Shown here piece by piece: positions 36,287-44,516 of a stretch of DNA of 64,000 nt; within the stretch, counting starts at the first letter, position 1; each line of letters starts with the position of its first letter. The stretch comes from Methanomicrobia archaeon (GTDB lineage: Archaea; Halobacteriota; Bog-38; Methanoflorentales; Methanoflorentaceae), in contig JACTTZ010000002.1 in the NCBI GenBank assembly GCA_015660915.1, positions 62,001 through 126,000 of the forward strand, written 5' to 3'. Under the pieces are notes generated by a model that was not told where the DNA came from, ran no database searches, and saw only the letters and a list, made by a program, of their open reading frames with translations. A program made the translations under genes and the position numbers.

Positions 36287-37129
36287 CTAGAGGAGTACTC
36301 TGACGAGGTCCGAGTCTTTTATGATTCCTTCCAGTTTCTCGTCTGCCGTGACTGCAGGCAAGAGTTCTACGTCAAAACGTCGCATTTGTCTCGCACATTC
36401 ACTTATGCCTGTCTTGTGATATAGCGATTCGTAATCAGCCATCATTATGTCCTTCACCGGCGCGTTTGGAAGCTCTACTCTAGACACGCCGTAGTACAAA
36501 CTCATTGTATCCCTGACCGCTTCCCACGTCCAAGCATCTTCGTCTGAACCCGCGGATAGGTCTGCCTTTTCTATTGTGTCTTCAATTTTGCTCGCCTTCA
36601 AAAGGGCGCTCTCAGTAACAATACCCACGACCCTGTTGGTCGAATCGAGTACCGGACTCGCGTCAGCGTTTGCGAGCTTCATGATCTCACCTACAACGTT
36701 AACCGGCGTCATTTCCCAAACTGCTACGATTTCGCGAATGATATAATCATCTATAGGGGTCTTGATATCCATATCTGCTATAGCACTCACGATATCTGTT
36801 ACTGTAATGAAACCGACAAGTTGCGAGTCGTCGACAACAGGCATACGTCGAATCGCATTTTCAATGAAGATGCGAGCTGCATCTTTAATGGTCGCCGTCG
36901 GAGAGATAAAAACGGGCTGTCTCGTCATGAGAAGGGCGATTTGATCCTCCTCAGGATTTCGAAATATGTCGCCGCGCGTGATTATTCCCACAAGCATGCG
37001 ATTCTTGACGACAGGGACGCTTGTTATCCCCTTCTCCTTCATGATTTTAAGGGCCGTGTCTCGCGATCCCGGTACCTCGGCGAACACAACATCCCTTGTC
37101 ATCACATCTTCTACGTTCATCATTTTCAA
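36287..37129 (-). CDS. Protein with four CBS domains
   Basis: 280 residues made of two CBS pairs that usually bind adenine nucleotides or SAM. The repeats start at DVMTRDVVFAEV (about 7), LMTRQPVFISPTATIKDAA (about 67), IVAVWEMTPVNVVGEIM (about 135) and VKDIMMADYESLYHKTG (about 222). No enzyme domain is attached, so it is probably a sensor or regulator. The nearby genes give no clear partner. Confidence 0.88.
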   Translation of the reverse strand: MKMMNVEDVMTRDVVFAEVPGSRDTALKIMKEKGITSVPVVKNRMLVGIITRGDIFRNPEEDQIALLMTRQPVFISPTATIKDAARIFIENAIRRMPVVDDSQLVGFITVTDIVSAIADMDIKTPIDDYIIREIVAVWEMTPVNVVGEIMKLANADASPVLDSTNRVVGIVTESALLKASKIEDTIEKADLSAGSDEDAWTWEAVRDTMSLYYGVSRVELPNAPVKDIMMADYESLYHKTGISECARQMRRFDVELLPAVTADEKLEGIIKDSDLVRVLL

Positions 37130-37298
37130 GCCTCTCTAACGCGATCAGGAGGGCCGCGTAGGGCTCCGGCGGCATCGCTTAGCTTTAAAACCGATAGCAC
37201 GGATCCCGAGTTGCAGAGTCTTAAATTAATGTGCGCGTCATTTTGTGGTCTTGCGCTACTGCCGCAAACCGCGTAGTTGGGCGCGCTCATTTAAGCAC

Positions 37299-38393
37299 CT
37301 AGCCCCCGTTAGTGAGAAGGACGATGTCGTCTGGACGAGCCCTTCTGACTACACTGTTGACAATATTCTCAGTCCCAAAAAGGTTGTTTGATTGGTGGTT
37401 GATGATCAGGAGACTAGCGTGCTTGCCGACGGCAATTGAGCCGAGGTCATTATCAACCCCTAATATCTTGGCATTGTTCAACGTTGCCATTTCGAGCACC
37501 TTGAGGTCGTCGTGCAGAAATGCTTTTGATACAAACTCCATTTCCGCAAACATATTCAATGAATTCAGCATCACATTATCCGTCCCTAGCCCAACAGTGG
37601 TCGCCTGTAGCATTTCTCCGATTGGCGGGTGTCGAAAAGCCGAGCCGACGCCAGTTACTAGATTTGACCTAGGACACACTACAATGGGAATGCCGCTTTC
37701 AATCTGGTGTTTGGAAGCGTAGGTCATGTGGATAAGGCAGTCTGGATTCAATGATATCGCAGAATCAATATCCGAGTTGTCTTGTTCCCCTGCGTGAATG
37801 GCAACAAACTTGCCGCGTGTTCGCGCCCTATTAATCATTGCCCCGATAGCTGCGCTGCTGAAATCGCGACTTCCGCTTACCCCTAGGCCGTACGCGACGT
37901 CGAGAATGGTATCAATTTCGTCTTCTACTATATAATCTCGTCCATCATTTGGCCTGCCAAGAATCATCACCTGCACCTTTTTCACCGGATCCATTGCAGT
38001 TTTTAGCGCATTTACACCAAATATGCCCCCCTCCCTAAAGTCTGCAAGCAAGGTTGTTCCCGTAACAAGAGCGTCTAAAAGCGACTTGTGCATCGCCTCG
38101 ACTAAAACTCCAAATGCTGCGTCGCGGAGAGCGCGGTGTTTCAAGCCGTGAGGGGGTTTCACAAGTGTGTCTAACCCACTGAAAGGGACATCTTTAATTA
38201 TGGAATCTCCGAGGTGCGTGTGGGCGTTGATCAGCGACGGCATGACGATGCCGCTTGCCGCACAATTGTCCGATTTGATGTTTGATCTCTCTTCTATTTC
38301 GACGATGGTTCCGCCTTCCACATAGACGTAACCCGTTATCAACTCAAAATCGTCGCCATTGAGAATGTGCCCGCCAACAACGTAGTCCTCCAT
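37299..38393 (-). CDS. Amidohydrolase-family protein, nucleoside deaminase-like
   Basis: Predicted metal-dependent hydrolase of the SAH deaminase/chlorohydrolase branch, 364 residues. Metal motifs are NAHTHLGD (about 57-64), HAGEQD (near 200) and GLGTDNVML (near 275). It is shorter than most SAH/5'-deoxyadenosine deaminases (about 420), so the substrate is uncertain. It diverges from the Sec61-beta gene with 37 bases between. Confidence 0.8.
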   Translation of the reverse strand: MEDYVVGGHILNGDDFELITGYVYVEGGTIVEIEERSNIKSDNCAASGIVMPSLINAHTHLGDSIIKDVPFSGLDTLVKPPHGLKHRALRDAAFGVLVEAMHKSLLDALVTGTTLLADFREGGIFGVNALKTAMDPVKKVQVMILGRPNDGRDYIVEDEIDTILDVAYGLGVSGSRDFSSAAIGAMINRARTRGKFVAIHAGEQDNSDIDSAISLNPDCLIHMTYASKHQIESGIPIVVCPRSNLVTGVGSAFRHPPIGEMLQATTVGLGTDNVMLNSLNMFAEMEFVSKAFLHDDLKVLEMATLNNAKILGVDNDLGSIAVGKHASLLIINHQSNNLFGTENIVNSVVRRARPDDIVLLTNGG

Positions 38394-38398
38394 AGCAA

Positions 38399-38409
38399 CG
38401 TATAAATCG
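38399..38409 (+). promoter_or_regulatory. TATA box of the Sec61-beta gene
   Basis: CGTATAAATCG ends 21 bases before the ATG at 38431, which predicts a leaderless mRNA. On the other strand GTTTAAAATAC (38419-38429) stands at a similar distance from the divergent amidohydrolase start at 38393. Confidence 0.55.
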
Positions 38410-38430
38410 TAGCAAACTGTATTTTAAACT

Positions 38431-38598
38431 ATGGCGAAAGGGAAACGTCAAACTGGCGGGCCTATGTCAAGCGCTGGCTTGGTGAGGTACTATGAATCAG
38501 AAGATAAGAATGCCATACATATTCCCCCCCGATCAATTATCGTGGCGTGCATTCTCTCGGCTGTGATAATACTAGCGCTAAATTTTATGTTTGGATAG
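38431..38598 (+). CDS. secG: Preprotein translocase subunit Sec61-beta (SecG-like)
   Basis: Small subunit of the Sec translocon, 55 residues. It reads MAKGKRQTGGPMSSAGLVRY at the N-terminus, then IPPRSIIV and one membrane span (about 36-53), ending in a short tail, which is the standard archaeal Sec-beta form. It is tail-anchored in the cell membrane. A terminator-like hairpin follows immediately. Confidence 0.93.
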   Translation: MAKGKRQTGGPMSSAGLVRYYESEDKNAIHIPPRSIIVACILSAVIILALNFMFG

Positions 38599-38599
38599 T

Positions 38600-38626
38600 G
38601 CAGGCACCGCTTTTGAGCCTGTTTTT
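38600..38626 (+). terminator. Hairpin with T run after Sec61-beta
   Basis: CAGGC and GCCTG form an inverted repeat around an 11-base loop, followed directly by six T. This would end the Sec61-beta transcript. Confidence 0.5.
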
Positions 38627-39586
38627 TGACTGAATGAGCAGCTCTAAAACGAGTGATAGGAGCTGACCAAGAACCTCTTCTGTGAGGATTTTTCGCTCGG
38701 CTGCGCGAAAAGCATTGAGGAATGTCTGAGGGATGACTTAAATTTCGACGGGGTTTTACTTAGGAAGCTCTCGCACGGGTCACTGGGGTTTCTCTTAAAA
38801 GTAGATAGAAGCGCAAAGGGGGGATCTAACTTTTTTTTGCAAAAGCTGTTACGGTGCGCGGACTGCGCAACTTCAACTACGTTGTCCGTTCTCGAAACAT
38901 ACGTTTCCGCGCACTCGCCGACCAAAAGGGCATGCTATTCCAAAACACCCGCCCTCGCTTGGAGATTCTTCGCTATAAAGCAGAGACGCTGAAAAATTCA
39001 GGTTAGCGAGCATACGTGCTCCTTTGCCGCTCGGACTGTTCCAATTGGATTGCTGCGCGTTTTTGCTACTCGAATGTATAAGCGGCATGCCGCTTGGAGG
39101 GGCATAACTACAACAGTAGAACGCACTCGATGTTCGAAGATAGTGCAGCATTTGCGGGACAATGACTTGTCCGCCGCGACATAAACTTGATAATTTCGTG
39201 CTGACGAAATGTTCAGAGCTATATCTAACCAGTCTCAGTTGCACGCGTTCAACACGCGTTCGACTGCGGTCTAACCGGCGCCATCTACAGCTTAAGCCGA
39301 AGGCTCCATCCCGCAGACGTGCTAAGGATAGCAGCGTTATTCTTTTCCGCGTCAGAGATCGCCAGTGTTAGAACTTGTTGATATAACTGCTACTCAATTG
39401 ATGTTTTGGCGGGGCAGGATATCAGTAAGCAGATTGGGCTGGCATCGGAATCCATCTAAAGCTTTCGAAATCTGGCCGAGTGTTTGTGCCTTAAAGCAAC
39501 GGGCTTTTTTTTGGCGTGCGTTCCTGCACAGCCGATGGAGCAGTACAAGAACTTAATACTAGAAACACAATTTCAAACGAAGGAGA
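38627..39586. other. Gene-poor region of about 1 kb
   Basis: No gene is supported on either strand. One plus-strand frame (38660 to about 39000) stays open for some 110 codons but is preceded at once by two stops and has no ATG, and its translation matches no family I know. An inverted repeat TTTCGT/ACGAAA lies near 39196-39211. An A/T-rich stretch and GAAGGAGA lead into the gene at 39587. It may be decayed sequence or a long upstream region. Confidence 0.4.
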
Positions 39587-40087
39587 ATGGTTCACCTAGT
39601 ACGAAATCTGGTTAGAGTCTTGTTTTTAGTCGCTGTGCTGCTGTTAACGGCCACATACGGCATGGCAAATGTGCAGAAACAGGGCGACCCCTGGCTCGAT
39701 CCGGTTGTGACTAAAGGGGAATTTGATTCTACGACGTGGATAAAAACGAACACCCAACCTACGGATCACTTCCAAGCGGACATCTTCGGCGGCGAGCTAA
39801 TAATGGGAATGACCACGCGCATTCCTATCGTTGGCGGCGACTGGGCCAACGCTCCGGATCCTATCTCGAACATGAGAGATTCGCAGCAGATTTACCAAAC
39901 GAACTCAGCTGGCGATGCATATGCACTATGCAAACAGTACAACTTGAGCTACGTGTTCGTTCCACTTAACAGACAGGTATTTTGCGGATTTGGATGGATA
40001 TCAATCAACGCTACGAAATTTGATAACAGCGATTACTTCAAGCTCAAGTATTCAAATGAGGATGTTCGAATCTACCAAGTGGCTTAA
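39587..40087 (+). CDS. Membrane-anchored ectodomain like the C-terminus of the protein at 41194
   Basis: 166 residues. One N-terminal hydrophobic span (about 8-27) is followed by an extracytoplasmic domain. That domain matches the end of the large membrane protein at 41194-43137 in TTWIKTNT versus MQWIKANT, then LCKQYNLSYVFVPLNRQ versus LKQYNVSYVFIGSHEQQ, and at the end KYSNEDVRIYQ versus VYSNPTVTIYR. It is therefore a stand-alone version of that domain. The next gene encodes a membrane core lacking such a domain, overlaps it by 32 bases and probably acts with it. Confidence 0.75.
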   Translation: MVHLVRNLVRVLFLVAVLLLTATYGMANVQKQGDPWLDPVVTKGEFDSTTWIKTNTQPTDHFQADIFGGELIMGMTTRIPIVGGDWANAPDPISNMRDSQQIYQTNSAGDAYALCKQYNLSYVFVPLNRQVFCGFGWISINATKFDNSDYFKLKYSNEDVRIYQVA

Positions 40088-41186
40088 CAAAGCAAAAATT
40101 CGCGAACGTTTGAGATCGCTTGACGCTGTGACCGTTCTCAGATACGTCGTCATTGTCGCTTTATTCATCTTGTTTCTGAGTTATCGTCTGAATGTCCTTG
40201 GAGGCTACGTGATACCTACGTACGGAAACACCATGTATCACGTGGGAATAGAACGGCTGACGCTGGAAACGGGGCATTACCCGACCCAGGAGCTCTCATA
40301 CAACGGAGGCTTTCCGAACTTTTACGTTCCGGCATATCGGCTGCTCATAGTGTCGCAGGCGGCGTTTACCGGAATAGACCCAATGGTGATGTCAGGGCTG
40401 ATGACGATCGCGCTGGCGATCGCCGTATTTGGGGTTATTTACGCATTCTCGAAGCAGCTTTTGGGAGCGAGCGCAGCCGTTTGCGCTCTATTCTTCCTGA
40501 CGCTGTCGCCGGAAATCACGATCTTCACGATTCGGGCACTGCCAGAACTCCTTGGGCTCGTTATGTTTCCGCTTACTCTCTTTTTTGTCATGAAAAACAG
40601 AAAGGAAGGGCCTTTTCAGTTCAACGGATACGTAGCGCTCTCCGTCATCGCGGCGGCAGTAACGGCGTTGACGCATCAAATCACGCTTCTAATCCTAGCC
40701 CTCGTTTTGGCAGTGTACGCCCTCACACAGATCAAAAACAGAAACGAGTTTCTTAAAGCAATTGTCCCCCTCGTTGCATCAATTGCAGTCTATGGATTGT
40801 GGCAAGTCTACTCCTTGCATACCTTAAGCATTTTAGGGCTATCTCAAGTTAGATATCACGAAGGCACCCCGGTTGATTTCTTCGCGAGCGCGTTTACAGT
40901 GGGATTCTTCGATCGAGCTGGGCTGCTAGTCGTTCCTTTTGCCGCGATCGGGCTTGTCTGGCTTGAAATAAAAAAAGTCGAAAAGCGGTTCTTGTTGTAC
41001 TCGTGGGTCATAGCTACCCTCTTGCTCACAAAGAACGATTTGCTTGGAATTCATATATTCATGGACAGATTTCTGACCTTCTTTGTTGAGTCGTTGATTA
41101 TCGCTGGCGGAGTTGGAGCATTTGCAGTCCTACAGTTCCTCGACGCCAGCATCGGAAGAGCCATTGAGAGGGACCCAGAAACGTAA
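40056..41186 (+). CDS. Multi-pass GT-C-like membrane protein without C-terminal ectodomain
   Basis: 376 residues with about ten membrane spans and the layout of GT-C glycosyltransferase-like proteins: a first span, a loop with YGNTMYHVGIERL (about 45-60), then H-Y-P and NFYVPAYRLL segments. In the neighbour at 41194 the matching loop reads GDLNFH, so the acidic residue expected in GT-C enzymes is Asn here. The ATG at 40056 lies inside the preceding gene; a second ATG two codons later is also possible. A role in surface glycan or lipid-linked sugar transfer is inference. Confidence 0.7.
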   Translation: MRMFESTKWLNKAKIRERLRSLDAVTVLRYVVIVALFILFLSYRLNVLGGYVIPTYGNTMYHVGIERLTLETGHYPTQELSYNGGFPNFYVPAYRLLIVSQAAFTGIDPMVMSGLMTIALAIAVFGVIYAFSKQLLGASAAVCALFFLTLSPEITIFTIRALPELLGLVMFPLTLFFVMKNRKEGPFQFNGYVALSVIAAAVTALTHQITLLILALVLAVYALTQIKNRNEFLKAIVPLVASIAVYGLWQVYSLHTLSILGLSQVRYHEGTPVDFFASAFTVGFFDRAGLLVVPFAAIGLVWLEIKKVEKRFLLYSWVIATLLLTKNDLLGIHIFMDRFLTFFVESLIIAGGVGAFAVLQFLDASIGRAIERDPET

Positions 41187-41193
41187 GTGTACC

Positions 41194-43137
41194 ATGATAA
41201 GGCCGCAGCTTATTCCATATCAGTGCTGGACGGCAGCAATTGGGGTGCTCCTGCTGCTCCCTTTACAGTCTGTTTCACTTCCGTTACTCTTTATCCTGCC
41301 TGGTCTCGGTTTCTATGTGCTTTATAAAGCCGGCAAGCAGATAGACATTTTAGAGGCTATAAGTTACTCTATTTCTCTAACGCTCGTGCTAGTGCCGACC
41401 GCGGCGACAGTGCTGTACCTTGCGGGCGTCGGCATCGCCATGACTGGAGTATCTATTGGGCTCACAGTCATCACAGTCTCGATATTGTCATTTGTTTTTC
41501 GAAAAAATAGCGTAAAACCGCCCGAGGTCAACAGTGCGACAGATAGGGAGAATCACAAGTTGGTGTCTCTCACACTTCCCATTCTGCTTGCAGTTGTGCT
41601 CGCGCTAGTAGTCAGCGTTCCCCTCTCTAGATCACTAGTCGTTAGCGATCAAGGACTGGTGATGAATCCCACGGAAGCGGGTGACCTGAACTTCCACCTT
41701 TCCATTATAGCACGATTCGTTGAATCCCCACACGTACCGCCTGAGGATCCCTATCTTCCGGCGCACTACGTCGTTTATGATTTTTTTACTCACGTTTACG
41801 TGGGCACGCTTAGCATTCTGACTGGCATCAGCTCACTTACAATCTTCAAGATTGCAGTTCCTTTCCTCTTCTTCGCACTTTCAATGAATATTTACGTGCT
41901 TTGTCGAAGGGTATTCAACAGCGCAACGGCGCTAATCGCGATGCTTCTTTACACGCTCGGCGGAGGGCTGGCGTGGATTGTAATCGTCGCTCAACGGCCG
42001 AGCGACCTGTTTCCCTACCTTATCTACCATTTTACCGATACCGCCGCCATCAAGTACGATCAGACCCTGCTGTTCTATTTGCTGCCACAACCGCAAACAT
42101 TTGCATTAGTCATTCTTGTATTTGCTTTCATCCTATGGATAACACTGATTAAGGAGATTAACCTCCGAAATGCGGTGCTTCTTGGGATTATTCTTGGCTT
42201 GCTGCCATATTACCATCTCATCACAGCGTTCCTGTTGTTTGTGGCAGTAGCTGCCTACGTGGTATGGGCATATGCCAGAGGACTAGTTAGGCCTGCACGA
42301 TATCATTTCGGCGCCCTCGCGGTTGGAGGGGCTACTGCGTCACCGCTGCTATTTCTGCTTGTTGGGGGCCCAAATCAAGTCGAAATCGCATTTTCCACTT
42401 ATTCGCTCTATTTCTTGTTACTCATTTACGGCCTCGTCGGAATTCTCGCGTGCATCGGAGGCTTCAGGTCGTTGAGCAAGGAAACCGGCAAACCACTCTT
42501 ACTCTTTGCGCTATGCGCGTTAATAGCCATGAACGTTGTCGCACTTCCGCTCACGACAAATAGCTACCGCTTCTTAGTTTACCTGTGGCTCCCAGTAGCC
42601 GTATTTGCCAGTTATTATATTTCGACGGCTGTGGCAAAAGTGCCAAATAAACACTTTTGGTCAAGAAAGAAAGCTCTCGAGGTTTTGGCCATTTTGGCAG
42701 CACTCTTCCTCGCGATTCCCACATCCTATATGTTATGGGAGTTCTACAACAACGAAACGTACGTCCTCGCTTCGCCAAACGAAGTACAAGCCATGCAGTG
42801 GATTAAGGCAAACACTTCCAAAGACGCAATCTTCCTCGAAGAACCGTCCACATTCCCTCGAATTCCATTTGAGACCGGCCGACGGCTGGCTTTTGCAGGA
42901 GAACTCTATACGATTCAGTATCACGGGATAGACTTACAGCAAGAGATCAACGCATTGATGAACGAGCGCAATCCACAGCTACTAAGTCTCGGCCTCAAGC
43001 AATACAACGTGTCCTACGTTTTTATAGGCTCCCACGAGCAACAGTACGAAATAGCTACGACGGTCAAGGATCCCAGATATTTCGAGAGCGTATACTCAAA
43101 TCCAACGGTTACTATATACAGACTAAAGGATAGCTAG
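41194..43137 (+). CDS. Large GT-C-like membrane protein with N- and C-terminal accessory domains
   Basis: 647 residues. The N-terminal part (about 1-110) has hydrophobic spans with FILPGLGFYVLYKAGKQIDILE, a DUF1616-like look. The core (about 140-500) carries the loop EAGDLNFHLSIIARF and about ten spans. The C-terminal extracytoplasmic domain (from about 530) has MQWIKANTSKDAIF and KQYNVSYVFIGSHEQQ. The Asp in the first loop supports a GT-C glycosyltransferase fold, with a polyprenyl-phosphate sugar donor the likely type. Three neighbouring genes resemble its separate parts. Confidence 0.75.
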   Translation: MIRPQLIPYQCWTAAIGVLLLLPLQSVSLPLLFILPGLGFYVLYKAGKQIDILEAISYSISLTLVLVPTAATVLYLAGVGIAMTGVSIGLTVITVSILSFVFRKNSVKPPEVNSATDRENHKLVSLTLPILLAVVLALVVSVPLSRSLVVSDQGLVMNPTEAGDLNFHLSIIARFVESPHVPPEDPYLPAHYVVYDFFTHVYVGTLSILTGISSLTIFKIAVPFLFFALSMNIYVLCRRVFNSATALIAMLLYTLGGGLAWIVIVAQRPSDLFPYLIYHFTDTAAIKYDQTLLFYLLPQPQTFALVILVFAFILWITLIKEINLRNAVLLGIILGLLPYYHLITAFLLFVAVAAYVVWAYARGLVRPARYHFGALAVGGATASPLLFLLVGGPNQVEIAFSTYSLYFLLLIYGLVGILACIGGFRSLSKETGKPLLLFALCALIAMNVVALPLTTNSYRFLVYLWLPVAVFASYYISTAVAKVPNKHFWSRKKALEVLAILAALFLAIPTSYMLWEFYNNETYVLASPNEVQAMQWIKANTSKDAIFLEEPSTFPRIPFETGRRLAFAGELYTIQYHGIDLQQEINALMNERNPQLLSLGLKQYNVSYVFIGSHEQQYEIATTVKDPRYFESVYSNPTVTIYRLKDS

Positions 43138-43192
43138 CAAATGCGTCAGAAATGGAGGATTGGCGAAACCTAGTGTCTCAAGGAGTGCAAAC

Positions 43193-43504
43193 GTGAACAT
43201 CGAGTTTTCAAGCATCTTGCTCTTCATTCTAGGACTATTGTACTTGATTATGCTTCCAGGCTATCTGATCCTCGCCGGCCTCAAGATGCACGATCTTGAC
43301 ATTATTGAGACGCTGACGGCGTCTTTCGGCATCGGGGCCGGAGTCCTAACGGCGATTTCAATCGCGCTTAGTTTGGCGGGTAGTTTAGGCTTAACGATCT
43401 CAAGCCTGGCGCTTGCCAACGCGGCAGTTTTAATCGTTTTATGCTGCGCGTTTTACTTGAGACAGAAGCGAGACAAGAGGCAGAATGACGCTCTCACACA
43501 TTAG
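43193..43504 (+). CDS. Small membrane protein like the N-terminal domain of the protein at 41194
   Basis: 103 residues with three hydrophobic spans and a basic tail. The segment MLPGYLILAGLKMHDLDIIETL matches FILPGLGFYVLYKAGKQIDILEAI of the large neighbour in spacing and key residues (LPG, K, DI-E). A GTG start at 43193 is chosen because AGGAG lies seven bases upstream; a TTG 11 codons earlier has the element too close. It may complete the core protein at 40056. Confidence 0.62.
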   Translation: MNIEFSSILLFILGLLYLIMLPGYLILAGLKMHDLDIIETLTASFGIGAGVLTAISIALSLAGSLGLTISSLALANAAVLIVLCCAFYLRQKRDKRQNDALTH

Positions 43505-43557
43505 AGAGACAGCAACACAAGCGGATAAACTGGGGTTATAGCCATAAAAGTTCATTT

Positions 43558-44133
43558 ATGAAGGACATTGAAGTGTTTTTCGTTGGACGAACGAATGCGG
43601 GTAAATCCACGGTTATTAAAGAACTTTTCGGATTAAAAACCCGAACAGGAAGAAATCCTAACGTGACAAGAGGACCCGTACGACATAGACTTGGGAACTT
43701 GGTAGTCATAGATTTGCCTGGAATCGGATTCCGGCGTGGGCTGCACAGTTACCGGTCTATGCTACGCACCATTATCGAGAGCTCACGCGACGGTCATCAA
43801 CCGCTGCCTTTAGGAGTACAAATCATCGACGCAAAATCATTCCTGGACCTTATTGAACGGCATTCTAGGCCTCTTGACGTTGATCTGTTTGAAGATTTGC
43901 TCGATTTCGAGGTTGACCCTATCGTTGCGGTCAACAAAATGGACAAGATCGAGATGCACGAAGCCAGCTTAAACAAGATAGTCTCGCGACTCGGAATGCT
44001 TCCCCCATACAAGCAGTGGATCGATCGAGTTGTGCCTATAAGCGCCAAGAAACACGACGTCGCCGAACTTAGGTGGTTAATCTCGCACCGACTGCAACGC
44101 CTCCGTGAGATCGGCGAAAACATGACGGCTTAG
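43558..44133 (+). CDS. engB: GTP-binding protein, EngB family
   Basis: Small TRAFAC GTPase of 191 residues linked to ribosome assembly in bacteria. G1 is GRTNAGKST (about 10-18), G3 is DLPG, G4 is NKMD and G5 is SAKK. The GRNPNVTRGPV switch I region fits EngB. The TATA-like ATAAAAG stands about 12 bases before the ATG; a better box is not seen. Confidence 0.9.
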   Translation: MKDIEVFFVGRTNAGKSTVIKELFGLKTRTGRNPNVTRGPVRHRLGNLVVIDLPGIGFRRGLHSYRSMLRTIIESSRDGHQPLPLGVQIIDAKSFLDLIERHSRPLDVDLFEDLLDFEVDPIVAVNKMDKIEMHEASLNKIVSRLGMLPPYKQWIDRVVPISAKKHDVAELRWLISHRLQRLREIGENMTA

Positions 44134-44516
44134 GTCAATTCGCGCTGTCACCACAAGGTAAAGATTCAATAAGAGCCAGAATTCCTCGCTTCAAATCCAC
44201 TCTGTTCACGGCCATTTTCCGCAATAGCTTTGCGTAAAAAACACGTCAAAACGATGTCCAGAAATCGCTCGCCGGTCGCGCATTCCGACACGCATTTCGT
44301 GCGAGATCCAAGTAAAAAAACGGCTGATAGACGTGATACGATGCTTCAGGAGGACTAAGTCTAGGTTTGCCGTTTGTAACCTCATTTGGACCCTTGGCTC
44401 GCTTCGCGAACGGAGTAAGCAGCACGCCTGTATGGTTGATTAGCGGATGATCTAAGCATATGCAAATTTGATCCCCGAGCTCGGCGTTTCGGACGCGGCT
44501 GCCTTAGGCAATATAT
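44134..44516. other. Intergenic region, nothing firm
   Basis: About 380 bases between engB and the HAD gene. I see only short inverted repeats (for example CGCTTCGCG near 44400) and an A/T box GCAATATATATGA directly at the HAD start. No reading frame or RNA gene is supported. Confidence 0.4.

Noticed and set aside
38660-39000. Open plus-strand frame of about 110 codons
   Set aside because: It follows two stop codons directly, has no ATG start or ribosome element, and matches no known family; not listed as a gene.
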